Part shown: piece after piece, positions 1 through 11,719 of the stretch | How positions within the stretch are numbered: position 1 is the stretch's first letter | How the letters are laid out: every line of letters begins with the position of its first letter | Source of the DNA: Rhizodiscina lignyota | Lineage: Eukaryota > Ascomycota > Dothideomycetes > Aulographales > Rhizodiscinaceae | Direction of reading: 5' to 3' | NCBI GenBank assembly: GCA_010015805.1 | Contig: ML978130.1 | Span: forward strand, 124,001 to 188,000 | DNA length: 64,000 nt | Position numbers and translations under genes: made by a program | The notes under the pieces: generated by a model | What the model saw: only the letters and a program-made list of their open reading frames with translations | Database searches by the model: none | What the model was told of the DNA's origin: nothing

Positions 1-1309
1 CAATTGTAGGTGCAAATGCCTCGATTCATTGATTAATCTTCACAAAGCCATGAGAAACTCCCCAAGCGCATCAATACTCTCTTCGTCAACCTCCCGCAAC
101 AAGGCAGAAGTATCAATGAAAAAGTTGAGATGGTAGCCAGCAAAAATTACGCCAGTGAAGCCCCCGAAGGAGATTCATACCAGTCCCACTCCACGTTGTG
201 CAATGTAGGCGGAACTGATAGAACGACCGTCGTGTTGATCACGGTGTTCCCAACAAGGTCTGTGAGAATTGTCAGCAAAAAGTTCGAAATTTTCGGGGGG
301 GCGAGGCAACTTGACGTACAAGTATGAGAGAAAAGAAAGCGCTTTCTGAGCGCGCGAGGGCGGCTTATAAAGAGCTGAGCGGCGAGCTTGGACCATGAGA
401 CGGGAGCTTGGGCCAATCCAAGACTACGTCACGGGTGACGCTAGGCCGCTAGAGAGTAGAGAGAAGCCGCGGCACACGCACCGACGACAAAAGAGTTGGC
501 AGCTAAGATGTAAAGCCTCCATCGTGTAGCTGACAAAGTGGATAATGCTCTGTCCCTTACTGTTACATACACTCCAAAGGACTTAGGATCGAGCTTTCGG
601 AGACACGCTCACTTATCTGCTCGCCCGACTGCTATCTATTTTTGTCACCGAGTTGTCACCGAGGCACGCTGGTAGGACAGATTAGGGCCATGGACAAGGG
701 AAATCATTTTGAAGGCGAGAATTGGATTGAAATTTGTCTGATACATCTTACACTACTGTGCCGGCATTCACCTGTAAAGGCGGTGACCAAGGCTTCTCTT
801 CTTATGCCCAAGTCGTACTCTGAAAAGTCCGAGATATCAGCGACACTCGAGCTTCAAGCCAACAGCAGCACCTACATCAAGCTACACGAACAACTGGGCA
901 TTTCTCTGAGTATCACGATATAAGCGGAATACGTTATCGGAGTTCCATAATAGTCGAATGGGACCCTTTATTCGCTTAGTGAACAAGCACTCACCTCCTC
1001 CGCTGCATTCGTGTGTGGCTAGGAAGTGCATCACCGAGCGAGCCGAGGAATACCGCCATCTCGGTTTGCGGGGCCTTATACAGCTCACATTTCTTCAACA
1101 GCATCAACATCTCTCTTGCATGACCTTGAATCCGCTTTAAAGCGGCCGCTCTTCTCTAAAACACGTCCATGTGATACATTTGCCGTGCAAATTATCTACT
1201 GCTGCATCCGAGCAAGTCGTCATCAATCTCACGCGACCTCCGAGCTCTCCTTCATCTCTCTACACGAACACATTTCCTTACCTTCCACTGATATCAGGAA
1301 CTCGCAAAA
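1..1309. other. gene-poor left edge and upstream region of the isomerase gene
   Basis: I find no convincing complete gene here. A minus-strand open stretch from about 165 down to a TGA at 42-40 has protein-like composition (ending SIDALGEFLMAL) and could be the last exon of a gene read toward the left edge. I cannot connect it to any upstream exon or family. The rest looks non-coding, and the last few hundred bases are presumably promoter and 5' leader of the gene starting at 1310. Confidence 0.4.
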
Positions 1310-2430
1310 ATGGTCGGCAAATATTCAGATATCATCTGCGAGGTCAAGGGCCAGATAGGCATCATCAAGGTCTCTTCTCCTCTTTATCTCGCCATCTCCA
1401 TTCCTGACAAAGCGCAGTTCAACCGCCCAAAGGCGCTCAACTCCTTCGGCGGCAACTTGATCCCAGAAGCCGTCGCCGCGTTTCGAGAACTCAATGATCA
1501 CCCCGATACCGTCTTTACCGTCCTGACTGGTGAAGGCCGATTCTTCTCCGCCGGTGCCGATGTTAAGGGCAAGTCTGACGCCCCACCCGTGATTGAACAC
1601 ACCTTACTAACTTTAAGGTGAAGCTGTCTCTTCGGAAAAGACTGCGAATTTCCCAAATGATGGAGAGAAGAAGATTGCATTTGTATCTCGCTATTCCATC
1701 GGTGCGTACTGTAGATCATTTACGCTGACTTCTTTCCTTTCCAGCTTCGAAGCGGTATCATCATGCCCGGTATCACGTTCCTGTCTCGTTTATCTCACTC
1801 TGTCAACTGGCTTCTCCTTTTCTTCAGTCCTCGCTCGTATAGCCTCTCGTTTAGAGAACATTGAACTAATACGAAATAACTACAGCACAAGAGCTTCTCC
1901 GCTCCATAATCGACCACAAAAAGGTTGTCGTCCTCGCGCTCAACGGCCCCGCCGTCGGTGGTGGCGCTGCCTGGTTCGAAGGCATGTCCGACATCGTTGT
2001 CGCGGCTGAGGGCGCCTGGCTGCAAATCACCTTCTCCGCGCTTGGCCTCGTGCCGGAGTACGGCTCGGCGATCGGCTTCGCTCAGAACGTCGGCGTGCAC
2101 CGCGCCAACGAGATGCTGATGTTTGGGCGCAGGGTGAACGTCGAGGAGCTGATGGAGTGGGGCATGGTGAATCACATCTTCCCCAAGGAGGGCTTCCACG
2201 ACAAGGTGATTAGCTGGCTGGAGGAGCAGCTGAGCGTGAATGATGGCAAGAGCATGATGGAGGTGAAGCGGCTGCAGAATGCGCCAATTCGTGATGCGCG
2301 GATGATGGCGGTGGTAAATGCGGTGGATGCGTTGGCGGAGAGATTTGTCGAGGATGCGCCGAAGAAGAGGTTTGAGGCGAAGAGGAAGGAGTTGGAGGAG
2401 AAGAGTAAGAACAGGGCCTCGAAGATCTGA
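1310..2430 (+). CDS. peroxisomal enoyl-CoA isomerase/hydratase (crotonase family, ECI-like)
   Basis: The product is a crotonase-fold enzyme of the delta3,delta2-enoyl-CoA isomerase type, which shifts double bases of unsaturated fatty acyl-CoAs so that they can enter beta-oxidation. The best model joins 1310-1369, 1418-1568, 1618-1701 and 1886-2430, giving about 279 aa, normal for the family. The oxyanion-hole segments are GRFFSAGADVKG and LNGPAVGGGAAW. GLVPEYGSA carries a glutamate where ECI enzymes have their catalytic acid. The C-terminus RASKI ends in SKI, a PTS1-like tripeptide, so import into peroxisomes is expected. Intron 2 (1569-1617) uses a GC donor (G|GCAAGT) and has a good TACTAAC branch point. 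Intron 3 (1702-1885) is long at 184 nt and may hide a micro-exon, but removing it whole keeps the frame. Isomerase versus hydratase cannot be settled from sequence alone. Confidence 0.85.
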
Positions 2431-2684
2431 ATGATGGATACCTTGAATAGATCCCTCGGGCCTCGGGTGATCCGAAGTTATGGTTTTGGAAGTTCACGCT
2501 GCATTGAAGACTGATTCTGTCAGTTGTGCAGTTCCAATACCTAGGTATATACTTAAAAACACTGATATTTGGGCGAATCAACTTCAGTCAGCGAGCCGCA
2601 AAGGACTGGGAGGCTCCGTGTGCATAACTATGGCTAATCAACCTTAGTCAAGGGACTATGCCAATCAATTATTAGACGGCAAGA

Positions 2685-3153
2685 TTGACAGAGACGTTCG
2701 GTGCAATGGGGTTCGTAAAACAAAGCTCCCCAATGAGCCCACAACTGCCGCAGGCAACTCCACCACAAATTTCCCACGAGGTAACAGACTTTTTAATTTT
2801 CGGAGTGAGTATTTATATTCTACCAAGCTGCTCTGCCAAGCTTCTTTACCAGTATCAGACCCACTCCAACGTATCACTTGGCATCTTTCAGTTCCTCATT
2901 AACTTTTTCAAGGCCAAGAAGGGGAAGCTCATCCCGAATGCATTCAATCTCGGGGTTGTGATTGCTGTTGCAATTGGGAGCACAGCATGCAGATATGTGG
3001 TATGGCAGTGATTGGAAGCACCAATGTCTCTTGAGTATCTCAACGCAACATTTGGCGATGAGGTTGCGGTTCATTACTTTGGCGCCGACGAAGCGGAAAA
3101 GCGCAATATGCCCAAGCCATCGCGGATGAAGAGGAAATCAAGTTGAAAGGACC
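2685..3153 (+). CDS. possible small gene or gene remnant, unknown function
   Basis: An open frame at 2685-3011 has a hydrophobic stretch (FNLGVVIAVAIGSTA) and contains a GTGAGT donor near 2814 and a plausible CAG acceptor near 2852. A second short frame starting at ATG 3023 (MSLEYLNATFGDE, ending in a basic KPSRMKRKSS tail) follows at once. The first frame opens on TTG rather than ATG. The pieces could be exons of one small membrane-associated protein or the remains of one. I recognise no family. Confidence 0.25.
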
Positions 3154-3402
3154 GAATAGAGCGGTAATTTAGCATATGAGGGAAAGGATTAGGATGAGAT
3201 ATTTTCCAAAGTGAGTGTACTGTATATCGGCTGAAGTGACTTATGGTGGCGATAAGCTATATATTTGCTGTGTTACTAGGTAAACCTTGGATATGCACGA
3301 GGCACGTCCGGTCACAATTCGTACTCTATCACTGATCAACGATTTGCATGTACATAAGGCATCTAGCATGAACATTGATAAGATGTGAGGACATGTCACA
3401 AA

Positions 3403-4155
3403 TCAATCAGGCCCTACGGTTTTGATCCTTTCATACATCTTGAACACAGTCAACCTCGCCTCTCTTGTATGCTTCTGGGTCCAGGGACTGCCCATCGCCG
3501 CGTTAGCCTCCTTCGTTCCAACCAGGTATCCCTCGAGAGTATCGAATTCGTGTGCTGCAACAAACTTCGGCACGTCAGACAGATCACCAGAGCCGGATGC
3601 TTTCGACTGCATTACGTATCGCTGCGACCGTCGATGTCCCGTAACCTTGTGTATCATGTCCAAATGCTCCTCAGTGTACCAATTGTGATAGTCAGTTTCA
3701 TCTATTGGATCCATCTCTGCCGTCATAAAAAAGGCGGCGGAATCTTGTGAATCGTAAGCAATAAGCTGATTGTGTTTGCCGGGCCATGTCTCACACTGTC
3801 CAATGCTTTTTGGATCATAGTCTTGGATCAATTTATAGATCCTTCCATGAATTTCTCCGCATGTCTCAATTTGCTTGCCGGGTACGAATTCGGTAGCCGT
3901 TGGAACTCGCGGATACTTGAGCGACTCCAATGGCTCTTCCAAGTTCGTTTGATACAGCGCGAGGAACTTGCACGCATCTCCCTCCGAACCTCTGAAGCCT
4001 GGAGCTTTTATCTCTTTGTAGAGGCTCGCGTTGGTAGCGATGTTATGTTTAACAAAGTATGGCAAGCGTTCTTCAATATACCATTTGGTCCAAAGGTCCT
4101 CGTCAATTGATACGGGCCTAGACTTCTCCCACAAGAGATATGGAGCCGTAGGCAT
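3403..4155 (-). CDS. EthD-like tandem dimeric alpha/beta-barrel protein
   Basis: This is a single-exon gene of 250 aa. The protein has two internally related halves, each with the signature of the EthD / dimeric alpha-beta barrel superfamily: KWYIEERLPYFVKH near residue 24 and NWYTEEHLDMIHKV near residue 158. Each half therefore probably folds as one ferredoxin-like barrel, so the chain forms an intramolecular pair. Fungal relatives occur in secondary-metabolite and aromatic-degradation settings, sometimes as cyclases or decarboxylases, but many have no known reaction. There is no signal peptide or membrane segment. The neighbours do not suggest a pathway. The family call is firm; the function is open. 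Confidence 0.7.
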   Translation of the reverse strand: MPTAPYLLWEKSRPVSIDEDLWTKWYIEERLPYFVKHNIATNASLYKEIKAPGFRGSEGDACKFLALYQTNLEEPLESLKYPRVPTATEFVPGKQIETCGEIHGRIYKLIQDYDPKSIGQCETWPGKHNQLIAYDSQDSAAFFMTAEMDPIDETDYHNWYTEEHLDMIHKVTGHRRSQRYVMQSKASGSGDLSDVPKFVAAHEFDTLEGYLVGTKEANAAMGSPWTQKHTREARLTVFKMYERIKTVGPD

Positions 4156-5425
4156 GATGAGGGTGCGTATTAAAAGTAACCTCCGGACCCAGATGGGAAA
4201 GGAAGTGAGCCGGGGCAGCTTTCTAGTGCGTAGACAAGCGAGTCAGTTCCAGCACGAGGCGATTGACAATCCACAAGCGCAGTAAGCTAACCACCCCGTG
4301 AAGAAGACCTGTCACTTTATTTATCAGCGATTATCAGTGATTGTGCACCAACGCAGTTTCCAGACTTCTATGATTAAAGTGACCAAATACCTTTCCTGCG
4401 GGGTCGTTGGAGCCGTGTACGCTCGGCTCCAAGCCGGAGGTGTGGAGGACAGAAGCTTCCGACCGGGCGTATAGTGCCATGTTATCATGAAAATGGAGTA
4501 ACCCCGAGCAATAAAAAGTCCCCTCAATGGTCGGCTTGCTGTGTACTTGGTCAACCTCATTGGCCGTCTGTACAAGAAAATGTCCGACTGCATCGTATTA
4601 CCTGCGTACTCTATCTACGAGATCGTTCTGGGCTTCTTGTACATACGAAGACACTAGTCTTGAGCCTCTTGATTAAATTCTTGAATAGAACTTTAGAAGT
4701 AGATAGAAAAAATTTAGAGACATGATTCAAAAACCGGAAAAGGCTGGACAAAGTCTGAATCTAGGAAGCCTTGGACATTCGTAAGTGGCATTCAGACTAC
4801 GAGGAGTCGAAGAATCCTTTGACACATCTGGAAGAAAAGAAAACAGAAGAGTCCCGCATTGCGGAATGGTGCATTTGATAACTCCACTGTGGTGCGGCCG
4901 TCTGCCTCCTGAAGATCATGGTTAAGGAAGTCGGAATGCGGCCGCTCTCGAGCAGCCCTATGCTAGCTTGGCGATGTGGAGATGCAGGCTTAGAAAAAAG
5001 TTCCAATTCTGTCGGTGCTCAAGCTTATCAAGAGGTAGAATTTTGGATTTTTCATCGGGAAGGATGAAAGATTCCATGTTGACATCTAGCTGGAAAAGGA
5101 AGCATCTTGTTATTGTGGCTGGCGATGCACGGTCTCAAGAATCTCAGTCAAACAGGTGGTAAAAGCTTCAAGAAGAACCTTCATGGGTACCTCGCTAACT
5201 TTTAACGCAACAACCAAAGACGTGAAGAGAGAATGTTTAAATTCCGTTTTATTCACTAACTCATCGTTTCACAGTATTCCGCCCCGACTGTTACGGTTCA
5301 CCTCACATGCTCAAATATATGTACACTCCATGTTGCCCTAGTTACCTCCCTTTTCCTATCGACAATCTTTCTCAATGTTTCTGAGGTGTTTCAATTAAAA
5401 ATATAAAATAGCAGTTTGCAACAAA
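4156..5425. other. intergenic, no gene seen
   Basis: Open frames here are short and lack splice support or domain-like sequence. The stretch presumably contains the promoter of the EthD-like gene on its left side. I see no repeat or RNA gene. Confidence 0.5.
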
Positions 5426-6140
5426 ATGGCCGCGACCCAGGGGGGAAAGGTGCCATTGGAGGCACTCAATCTGAGCATGCCATGAACTGGCAATATCTCC
5501 ATGAAGGCGGCATTTGAAAAACTTGGTCTTCCGACATATCACGGTTTTGATTTCATCGAACGCCAAAATCACCAGTTCTATGGGAGAAGGCGGTCGACGC
5601 AAAATGGTACGGCAAGGGCAAACCGTTCGGCCGCAAGGAGTTCGATGCTTTCCTCGGCGAGTGGGCCGTGATATGCGACTTCCCTGCAATATGCTTCAAA
5701 GAAGACCTCTTGAAGATATATCTAGATGGGGGTCCATTTTCACGGCCCTCATCTACATCGAGCCATTCACGCGTGCACGCCCTGCGACATTGCTGCAGGA
5801 AGAATCGTACGCTTGGTTCCGCTGCGAGGATACAGAAGACCATCGTGCAAGAGCCAAAGACATGTACCGAGAGCACTATGCTAATGTCCGACGGCTGGTA
5901 CCAAAGGAGCGCCTCCCGGAATACAGGCTGTGCAGTGGCTGAGAGCCGTTGTGCGAATTCTTGGGAAGGATGGTTCCAGAAGGAAAGTTTCAAAATCTGA
6001 GCGAGGAAAAAAAGTTTGCGGTGTGGATGCAAAATATCCAGTGGAGGGAGATGAGAAGGGGATTGACGTATCTGATGAGATATCTGGCGCTACCAGGGGC
6101 TATGGTTGGAATGGCCTGGTTTTTGAGCAGGATTCTTTAA
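5426..6140 (+). pseudogene. decayed sulfotransferase-like (P-loop, fungal Sulfotransfer-type) gene
   Basis: Pieces in more than one frame match the fungal sulfotransferase-like P-loop family in order. They are KAAFEKLGLPTYHGFDFIE, then WEKAVDAKWYGKGKPFGR and EFDAFLGEWAVICDFPA in another frame, later MYREHYANVRRLVPKERLP, then EPLCEFLGRMVPEGKF, and a hydrophobic tail ending at 6140. The ATG at 5426 is followed at 5483 by TGA where the family has Arg (CGA to TGA). A TGA at 5940 sits where the family has Trp (TGG to TGA). One base is missing near 5579, and the segment after DLLKIYLD no longer resembles the family. Both stops are C:G to T:A changes, as expected from RIP or deamination. I conclude it is a dead copy. 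An active multi-exon gene is unlikely because the breaks do not fall at splice signals. Confidence 0.75.
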
Positions 6141-6311
6141 GGAAATTTCAGAAGAAAAGAAATTTGGACATGAGATGTGAATGTTAACGTCTAAATCGGC
6201 CAGGCCAAACAATTGAAGAGATAAAAGAGCATAGAAAGGGCATAGACCGAAATAAAGTTGCTGAAGAAGAAAATTCTTAGCTCGACCATCGCTTTGCCCA
6301 TTAGGGTTCTA

Positions 6312-7470
6312 TTACGAACTGAGCTTCTTCTCCAATTCCAAAATCCTCCGGGCTGCATCTCCAAATGTCTCCTCCATGCTCCTCAATTTTCCATCGAGGC
6401 CAAGGACTTTGTTTCCTTCTTCAGTCTCCATCCTGGCAAACGTCACGTTGCTCGCTTCGTCGCTAGGCTCTGGCAAACGGCCGTTCAGTGCTGGAATGCC
6501 ATTCTCACTGAGCTTCCTCAGCGTATCCACGATAGCCGAGTAAGTCATGTCCTTGCCGCCGATGAGAAATCGCTTGTTTGCTGCTTCTGGAATTGTCAGG
6601 GCTCGCACATGCGCAGTGGCAAGATCACGGACATCGATGTAGCTGGGGAAAGTCGTGGCAGGAACAGCGGGATATGTATCATTCCAGAGGCTGTAAAAGA
6701 CGCCGGTGGAATAGTTGAGACTTTTCAGGCTCTTCACTGGGTGAATAGGAGGACCAAATATGAGGGCCGGGAGGAGGACAGTCACAGCGAAGTCCGGGTT
6801 CTCTTCTTTGACAAACTTCCAGATCGCGAGCTCGGCTTCTTTCTTGCTGGAGCAATAGGAAATGTATGCGTTTTGCATCTCGCGGGCTTGATCCGGAGTG
6901 ATGCTGTTCCAGAAGGTATTGGTCAGTATATTGGCCTTTAATTCGTCCGGCGAGCCTGTGGTCAAGGAGTTGACTGATCCGGTGAAGGCAATGGACTTGA
7001 GTGCTGTGCCGTACATTTTGGCTGAACGGAGAAGCGACAGGTTACTGGCAAAGGTTATACATGAGGAATGAGAAGGGGTTCATCTGAATGATACGACTCA
7101 CCCTTCTACGTTTGGTCTGAAGTAGTCGCGGTTGTAGTCAGTATCAGCCGGATTATTGAGCGGTGCCGCTACATGAACGATCTGAGGGTGATCAATTAGC
7201 ATCCACAAGGGAGCAGCTTCTCATCTTTTGAGCTCTTACGTAGTCGATCTGGCGGTGACTGAACACGTCGTCCCACGCTCCTGCTTCGGCGTAGTCTTCG
7301 ATAAGAACAAAATCCAACTTTCCTTTCCATTCTGGATGTTCTCCAAGCAGCTCATCTCCAGATACAGCACGACGGATACTGCCAGTGACGGTATGGCCCT
7401 CATCCATGAGCTGCTCGATGATATGCGCAGCAACAAAGCCATTGGCTCCTGTCACAAGAGTGTGAGGCAT
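6312..7470 (-). CDS. NAD(P)-dependent epimerase/ketoreductase (extended SDR, dihydroflavonol-reductase-like)
   Basis: The model is complement of 6312-7044, 7102-7181 and 7240-7470, giving 347 aa. The N-terminus LVTGANGFVAAHIIEQL carries the TGxxGxxG dinucleotide-binding motif. Exon 2 supplies IVHVAAPLNNPADTDYN, and exon 3 holds SIAFTGSVNSL and the catalytic YxxxK-type segment YCSSKKEAE. The C-terminal half has FPSYIDVRDLATAHVRAL, typical of the DFR / cinnamoyl-CoA reductase / Gre2 group. Such enzymes reduce aldehydes and ketones, often 2-oxo or methylglyoxal-type substrates, with NADPH in the cytosol. The introns are 57 and 58 nt with GT-AG ends, and all phases match. In the active-site motif the position usually occupied by Tyr reads Y-C-S-S-K, consistent with activity. 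The substrate cannot be predicted. Confidence 0.85.
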
Positions 7471-8811
7471 AATGAAATGATGAGCGGTTGAGTGGAATCA
7501 AAAATATATATACGAAGGAGATATTGATCGTCGGTTCCAAAGGTAAACTTACGTGATGAGATGTATTGCGATGAAGGCCCTCAACTGGAGCTGAATAGCG
7601 GGGCATCTTTATACCATTCATCTTCCCATCGGTCTTCATCGATGCAACGAGTACATAGATTGGAAACGACTGCTTACAACAGCTTGGGCTACGCTTTGGT
7701 TGGAGCCAAGCTTGTGCGAGCGAAAAGCGAGAAGCAGACCTGTGCATGATCCGGACGAAGTACACGGATTGGATCATTTAGTTTAATAATCGACGCGTTT
7801 GATTGATTGCCAAGGCCTTAGCAATCAAATTGACTGTCTGGCTACCTGAAGTATAACCGGGTTGATAGAATTTTAGGGCTTTATACATCGGTGGAAATTG
7901 CGCCTTTTCAGGATACGCTAGCACTAAAATCTCATACGACCTGGACACGACGAGTTTAAGGCATCAGAAGACGATGCCGAAATGCCCTTCCGATGCTGCA
8001 TGGCTGCTTGTTACTGTACAATTCCAAGACAAAGTTGGTAAGCGATTGGGTTGCGGCAGATTCGGTCGATCTTGAGGTAGTGCAGGAACGGGGAAGGAAC
8101 TAGGGAGTGGAATTGAGTTTGGCAGCTGACTAACATGGAGCTGAAAGTCTTCCATGCAGCCAAGGCTCTTGTCCTTCCATCACCAACTGCATCCTGATGT
8201 TACGAGCCAGCTCGCTATCTCATACTCTATTGCTCTGTTGCGTTGGTTGAATCGTCTTCTTGCCAATCATACCTCGGAAGATACATTCTGCTCAACGCAT
8301 GGCTGCGTACGTCCCTGACGGCGTCGCGCAACATAACCTTGTCCGTTGCCATCATAGAACTGACAAGCTTTGCGCAAAACGTTGTATTTGCAACATTTTC
8401 CGTTGACTCGCCGTCGTGTGCTGTTATCTCCACGGCGTGGACACCATACACTTCGACCAACGGCTCCAAAACGTACTGGCGGCTTGGAAAGCGTACAATT
8501 GGAGGCAATTCTAATATTCGCGGTGCGGATGTCGTCGTTATTCTTAATATCGATCGGACAGTTACAGAGGAGTAGCCCCTGAGATGCTCAGACAACATGA
8601 ATCTCATAAGTGTCCATGTAAACACATGCATGAAGTATTGCTTATGTAATAACCACCTACCGCACCGCGGCTCAAGCTCCGCAACCGCGGGGCGATCCTC
8701 GAAAATCTGGGGTAGAACCGAGGCGACAGTTCTGACCGCGTCTCTCCTCAGCGCGAGCTTCTTTTGCTCGATGAATTTGCCGAATCCTGCATCGCTCCCT
8801 ATGCTCTCACA
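7471..8811. other. intergenic, no supported gene
   Basis: This stretch separates the minus-strand ketoreductase from the plus-strand acyl-CoA dehydrogenase, so both promoters should lie here. A minus-strand frame at 8227-8952 is open for 241 codons, but it overlaps the dehydrogenase first exon antisense and matches no family I know. Confidence 0.45.
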
Positions 8812-10233
8812 ATGGCATCGTCGAAGAAAGAGACCGAAGCCGGCGTAGCCGCTGCGTCTGCTGCAGCCTCCAAGACCTTTGGGAACATCGCTCCTTGGGG
8901 GGAGCCGGCTTGGTCCAATTCCCTCGCCTCTCCATATTACAATGATACGCATCGACGGTTACGGGACTACGTACGGAATTATGTAGACTCGAACGTACTG
9001 CCAAACAATCTTCAATGGGAAGAGGACGGGGGTGCTCCTCGATCTGAGGCCAAGAGATGGGCTGCCAGCGGAATACCATTTGTATGTGGAGCTTAGTCTG
9101 CCAATCAACATCTCCTATATCATCCCAAGTGAGTGCAAAGTTACTAACTCATTGGTAAGGCTGATGTACCTCCTCCATACCGCCCTTCCAATATCCCGCA
9201 ACCAGCTGGAATTCCTGTCGACGATTACGACGTCTTCCACCTCATGATCCAGACAGACGAGACGTCTCGAACTGAAGGCGGCGTTATGACAAGCCTGGGG
9301 GGCGGTAGCGTCATTGGAGTTCCGCCGATATTGTACCATGGAACAGAAGAGCAGAAGAGGAGATGGCTTCCTGGTCTCTTCTCATGGGACACCAGCTTCT
9401 GCCTTGCCATCACAGAACCTTCAGGAGGAAGCGACGTCGGTGCGATCAAGACGACCGCGAAGAAAACAGAAGACGGGAAATACTACATCGTGAACGGTAC
9501 CAAGAAATGGATAACCGGGGCGCCTTGGGCAACGCACATGACGACGGCCGTCCGCACTGGCGGCCCTGGAATGGGAGGGATATCAGTGCTGGTGATCTCA
9601 ACGTCTAGCCCCGGTTGGTCTCATCGAAGAATCCCCAATAGCGGCCAGAAAGCTGGTGGTGCATCGATGATCACGCTCGACAACGTCAAGGTTCCGGTGG
9701 ATCATCTGATTGGAAAGGAGAATCAAGGGTTCAAGATCATCATGACGAACTTCACGAAAGAGAGATTCATCATGGCTGTTGGCTGCAACAGGAAAGCGCG
9801 GACATGCTTGTCTGTTGCATTTGAATATGCGCACACGAGAGAGACGTTTGGCAAGCCACTCATCTCGCATCAGATTATTCGGCACAAGCTTACGACAATC
9901 GCGAGGGAGGTGGAGAGTCACTGGGCATGGCTCGAGCAATTGGCATACCATATTCAGAATGCGCCGCTAAAGTGGCAAGCACCAGATATCGCCGGGAAGG
10001 TCGCGCTCGCGAAAGTGAGCGGTGGCCGCATATTAGAACTCGCCGCGAGAGAAGCACAGCAGGTCCTGGGTGGTGTCGGATACCAGCGAGGGAATCACCC
10101 AGGCGGCATTGTTGAACAGATCTCGAGGGATCTGCGGATGATGGTCGTGGGTGGCGGTAGTGAGGAGATTATCGCAGACCTAGCCATACGGCAAGAAACA
10201 GGGGTGGCGGCAAGGAGAGGATGGAGATTGTAG
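8812..10233 (+). CDS. acyl-CoA dehydrogenase family flavoprotein
   Basis: This is an FAD-dependent acyl-CoA dehydrogenase, oxidising an acyl-CoA to the 2-enoyl-CoA. Exons are 8812-9081 and 9160-10233 (447 aa), with a 78-nt intron carrying a TTACTAAC branch point. The signature SFCLAITEPSGGSDVGA (flavin-binding mid-domain), YIVNGTKKWITGAPWA, and the C-terminal helices LGGVGYQRGN and MMVVGGGSEEI are all present. The N-terminus is an Ala/Ser-rich lead and the C-terminus (GWRL) is not a PTS1, so the compartment is unclear. Fungal proteins of this subclass include AidB-like and peroxisomal or mitochondrial enzymes. I chose the start at 8812 (MASSKKE) because an upstream in-frame ATG at 8764 would add an atypical leader. 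The next gene, a GST, is on the same strand 463 bp downstream. Confidence 0.87.
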
Positions 10234-10696
10234 CGCTATCCTCGAATTTCATGTAAGCGTTGTTCAGATCAATGTCGATCTGTCTTTGCCTCCCGCAAAT
10301 AGTGGCAGGCATTAATTGCGCGTCTTTGAAGTGAAATACACGACCACTGTCATATGCGCCGACGATTAAGTAAGAAGCTGCGAAGTCGGGCCGAGCATTC
10401 GGGACGACGAATTTCCAACATCCGACTGATTGATCAGCCATCGCCGGCTTAGCCAAAAGGAGCCGTGGAGCGATGCCTTTTCCAGTTCCATCACGCCGCA
10501 GAAGAGGATTAGTAGGTGAATGCGGAATTATTGCGAAATCAATGTTGTACTTATAGGCTCCAGGGTCGAAGTCGCCCTTCCATCGACTCGTTCAGACTGT
10601 GCACTTCGCTGAAATCCGGAACAGTGCTGCCACTACGTCAATTCGGAGAGTTCTTCATTTCAAGGTACAGCTTCCTACTCTCCAGCGAAACCCACA
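10234..10696. other. intergenic spacer between acyl-CoA dehydrogenase and GST
   Basis: This spacer has no supported gene. It should hold the dehydrogenase 3' end and the GST promoter. Confidence 0.5.
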
Positions 10697-11719
10697 ATGT
10701 CCGGAGTGGACCACTACAAAATCACAACCAAAGATGGCACGTTTAAACGCCCAGACTCAACTTTCAGAAACTCGATCTCGTCAAAACCAGGTGCACAATT
10801 CCCACCTGAGAAAGACAGATACGTCCTGTACATCGTCTGGGGATGTCCATGGGCGCATCGGACGAACATAGTGCGCACATTGAAAGGCCTTGAGGATATC
10901 ATACCGCTTATCGCCTTCGACGCGACGATGGGCCCGGAGGGGTTTGAGTTCATCAATGAGGATGACACACCGGCAACGGAACCACTATATGGCTTCAGCA
11001 AGATGAGGCAATTGTACCAGAAAGCTGACCCTGGATTCGCTGGCCGTTGCACTGTACCGACTCTGTGGGACAAGAAGATGGAGACGATCGTCAGCAATGA
11101 GAGCTCTGAGATCATTCGAATGTTCTACAGCGAGTTCGACGACCTGCTTCCTGCTGAATTGCGGGAAGCCAACAAACCAAATGGGGGATATTTACCGGCC
11201 GACTTGAAAGACCAGATTGACGAGCAGAACGAATGGGTGTATCACAACATCAACAATGGTGTCTACAAGAGCGGCTTTGCTACCTCTCAGGAGGCGTATG
11301 AGCAAAACGTCACAACTCTGTTCGAGAGCCTCGATCGCATGGAGAAGATATTGGCCGAGAGCAAGGGCCCATATATCTGGGGCGAATATCTGACAGAATC
11401 CGATATTAGATTATACACGACAATTGTACGGTTCGATGTTGGGTATCACCCTTCGTTTCGCTGCAACCTGAAAATGATTCGTCACGACTATCCCCACATA
11501 CAGCGATGGCTACAGCACATCTACTTTGATGTAGATGAGAAACAAACAAAGGGAGCGTTTAGGAATACCACGAAGTTTAATGGTGTAAGTACTCCCTCCA
11601 ACCGTACCGAGTACATCGTACTGATTTATCCGCAGATCAGAAAAGGGTACGCGAGCGCCGGTGGTCAGCGAACTGTTCCTCTTGGGCCAATACCCTTGAT
11701 GGTACCAATTAAGTCATAA
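10697..11719 (+). CDS. omega-class-like GST, glutathionyl-hydroquinone reductase (ECM4/GTO/YqjG type)
   Basis: The protein (323 aa; exons 10697-11584 and 11636-11719, intron 51 nt) belongs to the Ecm4/Gto/YqjG group, which removes glutathione from glutathionyl-quinones using a catalytic Cys. The active-site segment is [12 protein letters not shown] with Cys50. The thioredoxin-like part continues with [12 protein letters not shown] and the [12 protein letters not shown] segment that contacts glutathione. The helical domain carries [17 protein letters not shown] and the [13 protein letters not shown] stretch. The intron falls just before the family's C-terminal extension ([10 protein letters not shown]...). 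The intron is a multiple of three, so an unspliced read-through would also be open, but splicing gives the better ending. The enzyme is expected in cytosol or mitochondria, in quinone and xenobiotic detoxification. Confidence 0.9.
   Translation: MSGVDHYKITTKDGTFKRPDSTFRNSISSKPGAQFPPEKDRYVLYIVWGCPWAHRTNIVRTLKGLEDIIPLIAFDATMGPEGFEFINEDDTPATEPLYGFSKMRQLYQKADPGFAGRCTVPTLWDKKMETIVSNESSEIIRMFYSEFDDLLPAELREANKPNGGYLPADLKDQIDEQNEWVYHNINNGVYKSGFATSQEAYEQNVTTLFESLDRMEKILAESKGPYIWGEYLTESDIRLYTTIVRFDVGYHPSFRCNLKMIRHDYPHIQRWLQHIYFDVDEKQTKGAFRNTTKFNGVSTPSNRTEYIVLIYPQIRKGYASAGGQRTVPLGPIPLMVPIKS

Noticed and set aside
40-165. Minus-strand stretch that reads like a protein C-terminus
   Set aside because: Too short, and no splice-compatible upstream exon; kept only as a remark for the left edge.
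8227-8952. 241-codon minus-strand open frame
   Set aside because: It runs antisense over the first exon of the acyl-CoA dehydrogenase, has Arg/Ser-rich composition and matches no family.
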